64,000 bases of DNA from Lactifluus volemus (taxonomy: Eukaryota; Basidiomycota; Agaricomycetes; Russulales; Russulaceae). How positions within the stretch are numbered: the first letter of the stretch is position 1; every line of letters begins with the position of its first letter. The position numbers were made by a program, and so were the translations under genes. This document shows positions 10,731-20,641 of this stretch, piece by piece. The notes beneath the pieces are model-generated. The model was not told where the DNA came from. It saw only the letters and a list, made by a program, of their open reading frames with translations, and searched no databases. The stretch covers positions 62,001 through 126,000 of the forward strand of contig WTXI01000076.1 in the NCBI GenBank assembly GCA_022376515.1, in the 5' to 3' direction.

Positions 10731-11701
10731 TTAATGGCCTGATTTATGGGGGTGATGTACCCGCGACCCGCCCTTCTCAGCAGAGTGCTCAGTCACGGTC
10801 GGCTTGTCTTTCCCTTTCCCTTTCTCCTTGACTGAACCATGGGAATCTGGCCCCGCCCCGCCCATCTCAGCAGAATGCCCAGTTACGGCCTCCGACTTGT
10901 CTTTCCCCTTGACTGAACTATGAGAATGTACCAGCGCCCCGCCTGTCTCAGCAGAGTGCTCAGTCACGGTCGCAGACTCGCCGTTCCCCTCGACTGAACT
11001 AGTGGAATGTAGCTGCGCGGGGTCCGTATCAGTAGAGTTCTCAGCCACGGGCGCTGACTTTTCTTTCCCCTTGCCTAGACTATCGGAATATAACCCCGCC
11101 AGGCCCGTCTCAGCAGGGTGCTCAGTCACGGTCGCCGACTCGTTGTTCCCCTCGACTGAACTCGTACTTGTGCCATTCGAGTCTGGCATACTGTCTTGGG
11201 TATATGGGGTGCTGTCCACGTCTCAGGAAAGGAAGTATGAGGTAAATAATAGTAAAAACCCACTCTTTCGAACAAACGACCGGATATGAATTTTGCGCTT
11301 GCGTGATGATGCTCGAGAGGTTGGCATCGGGCTTTATACCGAGATCGGATGGGCAGCCGTGAATGATGTCGGACACGATTGAAAAAATAGATTGGGGAGG
11401 GCATGCACTAGGGGAGTTGGAGCACAAGCCCTTCAACAAATCGGTGATGGCAGCGGTAGGTTGAACCTCGAATGTGGCAGCGTGCTTGAGAATGCGAAAG
11501 AGCGTATCACTATTGACACACTGGCCACCGGAAGTAGCAACAGCTTTATCAATGGTCGACAGGCACGATGATGAGGAGGTCAAGAAGCTGGAACTGTGAA
11601 AATGGGTGAAATGGTCAGAGGAAAATCATGATGTGTCGAAGGAACACGCACGTTACAGAAGCAGCCAAAGTTGCGACGAAAGCCAACGGGTAGAGGAGCA
11701 T
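10731..11701 (-). CDS. Secreted Cys-rich protein with Thr/Glu-rich tandem repeats
   Basis: Model: complement(join(10731..11211,11264..11593,11652..11701)), 286 aa. Exon 1 encodes a signal peptide (MLLYPLAFVATLAASVT). Exon 2 is a helical domain with six cysteines (SSCLSTIDKAVATS, GGQCVNSDTLF, GLCSN, ACPPQS, GCPSD, VVCSK). Exon 3 is a hydrophilic tail made of five degenerate repeats of about 30 residues built on a TVTEHSAETG core separated by SSVEGN- or GKGKDK-type linkers, ending in a basic His-rich tail. Both introns (58 and 52 nt, GT-AG) keep the frame. This is an extracellular or cell-wall protein of a kind seen in Agaricomycetes, but its function is unknown to me. The repeat number could vary between strains. 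Confidence 0.7.
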
Positions 11702-12784
11702 GACTAGTCGAGTTATGGAATTACCCTGTAAGGGACCTGTGTGGTTTATAACTGAAAAAGTGCGTCTCAAGTTACTGCGTTTAGAGTGATTCCAAGTCGG
11801 GACGGACGAGATTAACGCAACACGCGAGAAGATGACGAGAAAGAGAGAGAAATAGAGGCCTCTAACAAGGTGGTATTTGATGTGTTTATGCAGTCCATTC
11901 GTAACCAACTAGAAGAAGTAAAGGAAATGTTTCGGGTTGAGGATAGCGTCCTTGACACCGATCAGTAACTGACAGTAAGAAGTAAATGAGGTGACGCCTT
12001 GTTGCGAGACGTCGCCCGAGGGTACTTCATAAGTAAACCATAGGGTGAGATGAGAAGCACGAGGTGGTGACGATTGACCGACGGGTGGCCCTCGGCCCGA
12101 GGGTGCCGTGACATGCATGGCCCAGGCCCGGGCCATCCTTTCCTTCGGGCTCTTCAGTATCCGATCCGTCCTTGCCATCCGTCATCTCGCTAAAATTCCC
12201 CAAGAGCGTCAATGGTGAGGGTCAACTGGAATCATGTCTTTAATAAACACACAGTATTCGCACTCCAGTTAAGTTGTGCAGCTCCTCATTTAAAAGCTCC
12301 ACTAGCAAACTAGTCGATCACTTGAAGTGCCGTGGCTTCTCTTTATTACAGTCGGTATGGATATGCCTTCAACTTGAATTGTCCCTCCCAACCATTGTTC
12401 ACGGACTGACTGTATTCAGCTAGGTAGCACTACTCCGGAATTAGTGCAACAGTCTGAGGTGCAGTACTGATCGAGTTGACAACTCGATGTAACTTGCACC
12501 TACTAGTACTACTTGACAGCTTGACCTATTACTTGTAGGGCTCCACGTCTACCATTTACGGTGCGTGGTCGTAAAAAGACGGGTTTGTTATAGATATGGC
12601 TGCGAAAAATAAATACAGTGCCAGATCGTGATTACGGACCAGAGGAGGAAAGATCATTTATTTTCAGCTCATCAACGACGTGGTGAGAGTGGTAGAAGTT
12701 GTGCAGTGCGTGGGAACGTCAATGTGTCCAACCGATCATCAAGGTGTGTTTCTCCCCTGGATGCTGTAGGCTTGTTGCCACAGC
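11702..12784. other. Intergenic region upstream of the ankyrin relic
   Basis: No supportable gene. Short - frames at 11909-12212 have no domain or signal. The region holds the 45-nt hairpin at 12458-12502. No Goodbye or NACHT sequence precedes the ankyrin relic. Confidence 0.45.
12458..12502. repeat. Hairpin-forming palindrome
   Basis: The core ATCGAGTTGACAACTCGAT (12470-12488) is a perfect palindrome with 9-base arms around one base. It is enclosed by AGGTGCA...TGCACCT outer arms with one-base slippage between, giving a long stem in either strand. Confidence 0.6.
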
Positions 12785-13899
12785 ATGTTCTCAGTTGGTA
12801 GGTTTGTATATCGTCTTAGCATGGTCCGCCTCCTAATCGAACGAGGCGCGGATGTGAACTCCCGCGACAAAAATGGGTGGACTCCTTGCCACACAGCATC
12901 ACAAGGCGGACACCTTGACGTTGTCAAATTGTTACTTCAGCATGGTACGGCGGTCGAAGTAAGGCAAAGCAGCAAACGCCTTTGGCCTTGGCGGCGGCAC
13001 AGGGCGGTCTCGGAGTTGCGTGTTACCTCATCGAGCGCGGTGCCGATGTCAATTCTTGTGATGTCAATGGCTGGACTCGGCTTCACTCGGCATCAAGGTA
13101 TGGTCATCACAATATCACACAGCTTGCTCGATCACAGCGCGGACGTGAATACTCAGAAAGACGATCGCTGGACCTCTCTGCATCTCGCTGCAGGAAACGG
13201 GAACATCGAGGTTGTGCAGCTACACGTTGAACGTGGAGCAAATATGACCATTCGAAATGAAAAGAAAGAGACTCCTCTGGAGCTAGCAGTGACCGCAAGG
13301 AAACTCGATATTGTACGCTTGCTAGCCGGGCGTCAGGCTCTGTTTCCTATGGGAAATGGAAATCTTAATGATCGTCCATCACCACAGAATCGCGGGAAAA
13401 GCACAGACGTCTTGCGAGGAACTAGGACGGTTTCATTGCATCGTGCGTCGGAAATCGGGGATGTCGACATCGTAAAGTTTTTACTCGACCATGTGCAGAT
13501 GTCAATAAACGGAACGCAAACTATGAAACACCACTGGATTTGGCATCAAGCCATGGGAAGCTTGAAGTTGCACGCTTGCACATTGAGCGCGTTGCGGAAG
13601 TGAACTGCCGCGACAAGGCTGGGTGGACTCCATTGCATGGGGTATCACGATTTGGGCGCGCTGACGTCGCGCTGTTGCTTCTCGGCCATGGTGCAGATGT
13701 AAATGCAGAGAAGCAGGATCACTGGACGCCATTACATCTGGCGTCATACAATGGCCACTTGGACATCGTACAGATGCTACTTGAACGTGGCGCAAGCGTA
13801 CATCTTCGAAACGGCGATGGCCGAACCCCATTGCAAACGGCTTTGGCAAAGGGATATGGAAGGATTGCGTGGTTGTTGTTGAACTATGGATCGCGTTGA
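12785..13899 (+). pseudogene. Ankyrin-repeat pseudogene (C-terminal half of an NLR)
   Basis: The reading goes through two frames with three breaks: near 12970 (frame 2 to 1), near 13125 (back to 2) and near 13492 (to 1). At the last break one G of a HGADVN codon pair appears lost. Across the breaks the ankyrin series is continuous (RGADVNSRDKNGWTPCHTAS, RGADVNSCDVNGWT, HSADVNTQKDDRWTSLHLAA, VNAEKQDHWTPLHLASYNG) and ends LLLNYGSR. A non-ankyrin linker (about 13330-13430) sits where the intact receptors have theirs, four to five repeats before the end. So this is the tail of a receptor like those at 20-59 kb, with no Goodbye or NACHT part nearby. It lies between the two F-box copies. Confidence 0.8.
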
Positions 13900-14415
13900 T
13901 CGGGCAGTCGCTCCCTCGTGCGAGGGTCATTCATTAATCCTAGGTGTGTCATTCTCTTAGCGCTTTACCGTTGACAGTATGCTGACCTCAATCTCTTACC
14001 ATGTGACTAGATAATGTTCGGTCTGTTCGCGGGAGGAGTGCCGAGAGATTTCTCTGATGGACAAGCGCCTTGATGAGCGCGCCACGGTTAACCTAGAAAG
14101 AAGGTATGAGGATGATCGTGTCGCGCTCAATCGATAAGCGCAGTGAACTTGAGGACCCAGAGGACGGAGCTCGGCGAAGGACGGTTGGGCTTTGAGGCTT
14201 TATAATATCTGTAGTGTGTCTGGCAGCTTGAATATAGCAATCACTAAAAGTTAGTTTTGAGTCGTACGGCAGCGGCAGTCTGAGTTACGACAGCATGCCC
14301 TCGAAACTCGCGCTCACAGGCGCGGTTCACGCCGCGCCGGAACAGACTCGGGCACGCTCAGGCACGGACATGTGGTGCCAGTGGCACACCGACCACAGGC
14401 CAGACTCAGACTTTG
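13900..14415. other. Intergenic region upstream of F-box copy 2
   Basis: About 0.5 kb without a gene. The last 50 bases resemble the upstream edge of F-box copy 1. The rest should contain the promoter of the copy at 14416. Confidence 0.45.
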
Positions 14416-15977
14416 ATGAACACACCGCTTCCTTTGGATTTTTTCTACGAGATCGCTCTCCATGTCCCTCACACAAGGGATATCCTTGCTTTGGCACTAA
14501 CCAACCGTTCCATACGTTCTGCCTTATTGACCTCGGCTCTTTTCAAGTCACGGCTATCATTACAAGGATGGGACGTGAGTGCATGGCAAGATGAAGACGA
14601 CAACGCTCAGTTTTCCAGGGATTGGAAGCACTGGATGCGTATCGATTATGGATATAACAGGACTCTTCAACTTTTTGAAGAAGCCGCCACGGATGACAAC
14701 TTAGTTCAACACCATACATATCCAAGTGTTGGCGATACGACATCGGTGGAAGTACCTAGTCCTGGTATTTCCGCAGACGCACAGAATACAAGCACTGGCC
14801 CTTTCCCAGTTCTCAATGAAAAAGCGATACGGATCTGGTTGCAGAAATTAAGTGAGGTTTTACCAATGTTTATCTCTCATCACAGTGCGTCCACAATACC
14901 ACCTCTTCCTGAATGAAAAATCTCATTCTTCGTTCTTTTTCTAGGTGCAGAGAACATTTCACGAATCACCGACCCAAAGTACCACAAGGAACTCTGGGCT
15001 TATGCATGGGCTGTAGTGGAACTCTGCTGTGGCATGTCGAGACCCCTACACGAGCAAGTGCCATCCGAGTGTGGTTGGTTCGAGCGTGCTTGCTTTAGCC
15101 TGATAGCGCTTCTCATTCAAAGTGAGTCTGCCCAACTGTGAACTCTACTCAGCACTCTGTTGACGAGTGTCTTTTTTGATTTGGTTGCGGTACGATAGGT
15201 AACATAAACACGGTCAAATCTATCATCAGTGATGTCTCGGAAACCATCTACTCGGCCATGTACCTCCAGGCGTTCTGGGCTATGGAAAGCCAGTCTATGG
15301 TCTGGTTCTCCACGTCCCAGCTCCTATTAAGCAAAGACACTACGCTTACGCCCCAGCGCGTCAAGGAGCGTTACTGTGCCAGCTTCGTTATGCAAACGAG
15401 GATATATCTCGAACTGATTTCGGAGGGTACCGATTCATACCTATCTCTCAGCGCACCGTCGCTTTACTCTATGAACCCCGCTTCAAGGTACAGCAGACCG
15501 GTCGAAATGAATTCGGATGCTATGTCTCCATTGCCATGGCTACAAAATGGGCTGGCTGGGACCCCCCTCGCCGGCCTGTCATCTGATGCAGGCCGCCCGT
15601 GGGCAGGCTACTACACTTACAGGGGGCTTAGAGAGATTGATCCCCCGATGTACTTTGACCTGCGTTCTGCGACACCTCCCCGGACCGCTTTGGTAGAACC
15701 CCACTGCGTATATTTTGACGGCGAAGGCTCCGACCATGTGGGGAACTTCTCCCTTCGGGGATCGTGCCACACTCTAACGGGTGCAGTCTGGGCTTCGAAG
15801 ACGTACCATGATGTAGGACCCCAGTGGTTTTGGTCTGGTATGTTAACGCCATTTGGGATGGTGGGAGTATGGGGCGGCGACGACGGCGGGTTTATGGATG
15901 GCGGCTGGTGGTGGGTTTGGCCACGGGAGTGGAGCCCTAGGCCTGGTGATGCTGCACGAAGCGGTAACTCACTGTAA
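14416..15977 (+). CDS. F-box-like protein, copy 2
   Basis: Model: join(14416..14884,14945..15121,15199..15977), 474 aa. It is a paralog of the gene at 7690 with introns at identical codon positions and phases. The N-terminus has the same degenerate F-box (MNTPLPLDFFYEIALHV). The C-terminal domain again has WAGYY, YFDGEG, GNFSLRG, TGAVWASKTY and LTPFGMVGVWG. Differences are about 20 extra residues before KAIRIWLQKLSEVLP, an intron 2 of 77 nt that cannot be retained in frame, and a longer Gly/Trp/Pro-rich end. Its 3' flank resembles that of copy 1, so the duplication covered more than the coding region. Probable role: substrate receptor of an SCF ubiquitin ligase; the substrate is unknown. Confidence 0.75.
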
Positions 15978-16900
15978 AAGGATTGTAAGTCACTCATGTC
16001 GTAACGAGATCTGGATTGTATTTTGTATTAGTACCCTGAACGTGTAAAGTATTGTAGCGGTTTCGTACGCACTCCGTTTCTGCACTCCCCTCCTGTGCCA
16101 ACACCCACTATCAAAATGTCTCACATGGTGAGTGTCTCATCATACCCTTGTATCTGTCTGCAGCGGGCCACTGTTATGCTCAACATGTTAGACACAGCTG
16201 CCCACCCAGCCGCGCGGCCAATTGAAGATCACCTTCCGGCCGGCGTTTAAGAGACAGAGAGAACAGTTGTCCGGTCCTACTGAGTCCTGGTGTTCAACAA
16301 GACTGGAACACCATCGTATCCCTCACTACGAGCTCCGTCAAGCCCATCCCGGGAGCGAAACACAGAGACACGGCGGCACTGACAGAGTCGTAGCGTTATC
16401 ACGGGAAGGCTGTTAGGGGTTGATATGGACGCTGACAGGCCGTGTATGGTATAGGAGTCCCGTTCAGCGTGCGACGGAAGGCGCTGTAGCAAAGGGTAAA
16501 GAGACCGCTGTAAATTCAATTGATCGTCCGCTTCAAATTCTGGTGGATGTCCAACTCACCAACTCAAAACTCGGAATTTGAAGATTTTTGCACGTACTAC
16601 TATACGTACTGCTACTATATGACAGGGGTAGATAAAGTACAGGATGACAACAACCCGACGCAGAGTAAACCACTTCTACGGAAACGAGAAAAAAAAAGGA
16701 ACGGACCACTGGGACGAGAGAACGACACGAAAATGACTTATGGCCAGCAAGAAAAAAGTCACGCTGAGGGGGAGAGAATAACGAAACTGAAAGTCGTTTG
16801 TCATGATTGGTCGTGAATAGGATATCAAAACCACCTAAAAAATGAGAAGAACCTCGAGGGAATGGAAAGTCCGCCACCGAGATGGAAGAACTTTTTTTTT
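15978..16900. other. Intergenic region between convergent genes
   Basis: 3' sides of F-box copy 2 (+) and the SAM-domain gene (-). No convincing gene. A tiny two-exon frame beginning near 16116 with a 37-nt intron was considered and not accepted. Part of 16070-16200 resembles 9835-9950. Confidence 0.45.
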
Positions 16901-18726
16901 TCAAGGTTTCGGGTTGCGTCGCACGACGCGTTTTAGCACCACACGGAATACGACCGCACACATCCCGAGGCCGCCGACGAGGAACACATACGGGGAAAGA
17001 TCCGACAGGATCGTCACGGTCGTCGAGCCAAAGTCGACAAGACGATTCTCCTCCCTGGTATCCTCTTCTTTTTGCTGCTCCTTGGTGGGTGTTACCTCCA
17101 CCGCCGATAGTGGTGGTGGTGGTGGTGGTGATACGGAGTCATCGGAGCTAGTAGCATGATCGAACTCGAGCGTCGCATCTACATGCTGAGACTCTGTGTG
17201 TGGCTGCCGGACTCGCGTCCGCTTCCAACGTTCCCGCCGTCCTTCCGGCCCCATTACGTGCCACTCGGCTTCCATCGCACCCACGCGTGCTTCGACTTCC
17301 TCCAGTCGGCGTTTGAACTCGTCTAGAAGAAGGAATTGCGTTCCGTCCACTTGGTTTTCCATCGCGCGTGCTTCCTCTCCTAGATTCGCTGCACCTGCCT
17401 CGGTCTCCGCATGCACATCGTCGGTTTGTACTTCTGTGGAGGTAGATGTCGTGTCTGGAGCCAGGGCCGCCGAGCGCCATGTGGGTTGTGTTATATCGGT
17501 ATCAAGCACGCGCCAGCTGCTGCTTCCGCTACCATAATGACGCGGGACAACGGTACCACGAGCTTCGATGTGGGTTTCCTTGATCCCCGCCCCCACTGCG
17601 CGAAATACATCGGAAATGCCGCCGCCACTACTATCCGTCACGGACACCTCACGCACGCCGAGCTCGCTCCCACCCTCGCTCCCCGACCCACCTCTGCGAC
17701 GGCTCCAGCTCGAATTAGGGCTCGAGCTGCGGCTTCGTGCGCTCCCACGCTCCCATTTATCAACTATCCCACGCACGCGCCCATTCGCATTCGAATTGGC
17801 CCGCAGGCGCCAGGACGGTCGGCATCGGTCGGCATCGGTATCACCACCCTGGGTGAGTGAAAAGTCAAGCGAGCTGGACGAAGAGGCATAACGCGTGGTG
17901 CTCAAGGGCACGCCATCCTGTTCCGGTTGCTCTGGTTGCTCTTCTTCTTCCTCCTGTTCCCACTCTTTGTCAGGCGCCAGGTTGCCCAGGATACGCTCGC
18001 GGATGATACTTTGCCGGAGATTACTTGCCGCTGCGAGGAGTGCACCACGCCAGAGCATATTGACTCCAAGACTAAACCCAAACGAACAAAATATATCTGT
18101 AAAGCGGAGGAGAACAAACTGGGGAATGACACTCACACTTTGAGATCCTCGTCTGACCATCGCAAGAACGTCCGTCCACTAATTCCCTCGCGGCGTACCC
18201 ACAATGCAATATCGCGCGCCACACGTTCGGGGACGTGCTCTCCGGATCGAACGCGAAGTGCAGTCGTCAGGTACAGTGACAACTGCGAAGCCGTCCACGT
18301 TTTTGGGTCGAGTGGCAAGTCCTTCCCTGGCTCCCCGGATGATGCATCGAAGTATGTGGGGAGCGTATCTGCACGGGGTCTGCGAAGCGAAAAAATGTAA
18401 CCGGGCTGGCCGCGCGGAGAGGGTGACGGGGAGTCCAGGGGAGATGGGAAAGGAGAGGGAGGTGCACCCGTGGGACCGGTGGAGTAGCGTTGTCCACGGT
18501 ACTCATGTCTACGATTCGTCGGACTGCGGGATAGCGTACGAGTAGGCGGGATGTAGAGATGTTTTGAGGGGGTAATGTGTCCGGAAGAGGTGGTGCGTGA
18601 CAGGAGGGCAGTGTGGGTAGTTTTGATGGCATATGGATGGGGGTTAGGTTTGAGAGATGGATCATCGTTGCTCGATGGACCGAAAGGGAGGGGGGAGGCA
18701 GAACCGAGAGTGGTTGATTCGCTCAT
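16901..18726 (-). CDS. SAM-domain protein with coiled coil and C-terminal membrane anchor
   Basis: Model: complement(join(16901..18071,18137..18726)), 586 aa. The 65-nt intron 18072-18136 (donor GTGAGT, acceptor TTTAG) joins ...LRWSDEDLK to LGVNMLWRGALL. Together these complete a SAM-like fold at about residues 138-230, which supports the splice. The first 135 residues are Ser/Pro-rich and disordered. After the SAM domain come a Glu/Gln tract, an Arg/Ser-rich region, a coiled coil (LLDEFKRRLEEVEARVGAME) and a Pro run. Last is a single membrane segment (YVFLVGGLGMCAVVFRVVL) followed by KRVVRR, as in a tail-anchored protein. The family occurs in Agaricomycetes, but I know no named function. SAM domains usually bind other SAM domains or RNA. 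An in-frame start at 18807 (27 residues longer) is an alternative. Confidence 0.75.
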
Positions 18727-19420
18727 GGGGGGAAACGCGTTAAAACTTTGAGTAAGTATCTGTAGAAGAGGATGATATATAGAGTGGGTTGGGTGGGATG
18801 ATCCCAATCCTGTCGCTGACCCTGAATGCGGCCGACGAAGCCGTCGTTCTCAGGGGTGGCCTCACAGGAACCTGCTCCAGAAAGACTTTAAAGACCCCAC
18901 AAACATTAATACAGTTCGACAAATAAGGATACTGAGAAAGTCAGACCAAGAGAGTCGCATTGAGAGCTCAAGGCCAGTAGTGTCGGTGTTAGCACCAAAG
19001 CGGGTCAGCATGGCCTTAACCTTATCCAGTTACCGCCATGGTAACCCGCGAAACTTCTGAAAGCTTGGTCCTCATCTCATCCCGAATGATCGTACAGTAT
19101 TGTAACAAAAATATCCCCCTTTAACTTCCGGTTGATCTCGTATCAAAGTATATATTTTAGTACCCTGTCATGCAGGTCTAATACACCACATCTTTGCGCC
19201 TATCGGGATGACGGGCGCCGTGAGCGTCTTGCCAAGCTTGTATGAAAGGACCCCGTCCTTGATCAAGCTTGATCGCTGGGAAAATATAAGCCCGCCGTAT
19301 GTACGTACTGTATACCTCATCTATGCGTTGCCACGGGAGATGCCATCAATATCGTTAGACATCGTGCGGGTCAACACTATGGTGCCGTCTGAAGGATGGT
19401 TTCGACTGCAACTGGGTCAC
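18727..19420. other. Intergenic region left of the NLR cluster
   Basis: Promoter side of the SAM-domain gene and then sequence with no recognised gene. The frame at 19208 joins unrelated sequence to the NLR relic that starts near 19421. Confidence 0.45.
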
Positions 19421-19727
19421 TCTGAACTATTCCAGAAGCGAAAGAGTTTTAAGCGATGTCGAGATGGAGATCAGCAACTCGTAGATTTGCTCAAGCCAGC
19501 CGTTCAGGTGGTACTGGGTTGAGGGGATTAGCCTCGTCAGCCCTGCGCACTTGATTTTATCTGCGTGGTTGTTCGACGGTTAACTCCAGGTCCCATTTCC
19601 ACTAACGCAAGCAATCCTCGTCGGGATTGATCTTTTCCTCGCAGTACGTCACTCCGTCACCGCTTTTAGTCGGACTACTCTGACAGGCTTCTACCAGTGT
19701 TATTGCGAGTCACGACGCACCCGGCGC
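19421..19727 (+). pseudogene. Relic of an NLR 5' end, direct part
   Basis: The frame reading ELFQKRKSFKRCRDGD then LLKPAVQV matches the second half of exon 1 of the intact receptors (ELFQERVKEFKEYRDGN and LKPAVQI in gene A). After a decayed intron come the exon 2 equivalent (PFPLTQAILVGIDLFLA, near 19594-19645) with its GTACG donor and the start of exon 3 (near 19690-19727). No NACHT or ankyrin sequence follows. The first half of exon 1 is missing here but is found inverted about 50 bp downstream. Confidence 0.75.
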
Positions 19728-19778
19728 TCAAACCTCTCTTGAACAATTAGGAGTTTATTCTGAAGTCACCCGTACTCA

Positions 19779-19908
19779 CCAATGAATTGCTGTCCGTGGA
19801 TTGTTGGAGCTCGTGAGCAGATGGATTCTGAGTGAGGTCTGAGGTCTATTCCTGTCTGCTTCGTGTACTCATCCAAGGCAGCATCGATGATAGGCGGAAA
19901 TTAGACTG
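19779..19908 (-). pseudogene. Relic of an NLR 5' end, inverted part
   Basis: On the - strand this reads IIDAALDEYTKQTGIDL followed by a decayed match to the NPFAHKIQHSDS region: the first half of receptor exon 1. It ends about where the direct relic begins in the gene model. The two pieces are therefore complementary halves of one exon, separated by an inversion. Confidence 0.75.
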
Positions 19909-20641
19909 GGAGATTGCCGTAGATATTCATGGGTCAAGCGGAAGGCTTGTATATGAGATAGTCGCGGGGACGGCTTCTTTCCAGGTCATGTACGCGTTGG
20001 CTTCGATGCTTCTAAGGCAGGAATCTCTAGCAAACAGGTAGTTGAAGGAAAGACGCTCTTCGCGTTTCAACGTGGAATCCCTGCTCTCAAAGTCGACCTA
20101 TACCGTTTCATGGTTGACCATTCTGCAGAGAAGTTGAGTAGGATCGTGGGAAGCAGACTTCACGGCCACGAAGTCACGTAACAGGGGAAAGCCTTGAAAA
20201 TGTGAAGGGGCTCCTTGAGTAAGGGGGAGATGTTAACACACTAGATCTAGCAGCAAGGCAAGGAATGGCAACCTTGGGGACGGACCATGTTTGACATTGT
20301 TTGTCGCCGCGTCACGTGCCCTCGCTGGCCGACGCCAATTACTGACTTGCCAGTTGCCCGTCATCTCCTCTGATGATGTCAAACCATCGCCTCGGACTCG
20401 GAAGATATTATTCGCTATATTTACCAGAACAGGAATCTGTATACTGTGGCGGATTTTTTTGACGGATGCGAGTCGCAGGAGACGCCCTTCAGATTGACAC
20501 TCAAACACCTTTTTTCAAAATTCTGAGCGTCTATTACGTAGCCGGCTTGGGAAACGACACGAGACAGTTCGTCCACTCTACTCTGAACCCTGAACCTCCC
20601 TGACTTTCCTTTGATCACGTCACCACCCCTCCGCTTATTTC
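19909..20641. other. Upstream region of NLR-A
   Basis: No gene seen. It should contain the promoter of NLR-A. It does not visibly share the upstream blocks found before B, C, D and E, in line with A being the most diverged member. Confidence 0.45.

Noticed and set aside
11909..12212. Overlapping short - frames as an upstream exon of the secreted repeat protein
   Set aside because: The secreted protein already has its signal peptide at 11701; these frames add no domain and no matching splice sites were found.
12982..13230. Separate 82-codon ankyrin gene
   Set aside because: It is the middle piece of the frameshifted ankyrin relic; the series continues in other frames on both sides.
16116..16260. 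Tiny two-exon gene with start near 16116 and a 37-nt intron
   Set aside because: The product would be about 32 residues with no CaaX end or known motif, and the paralogous sequence near 9880 is not open.
16533..16961. 142-codon frame on -
   Set aside because: Overlaps the 3' end of the SAM gene in another frame; Ser/Phe-rich with no recognisable domain.
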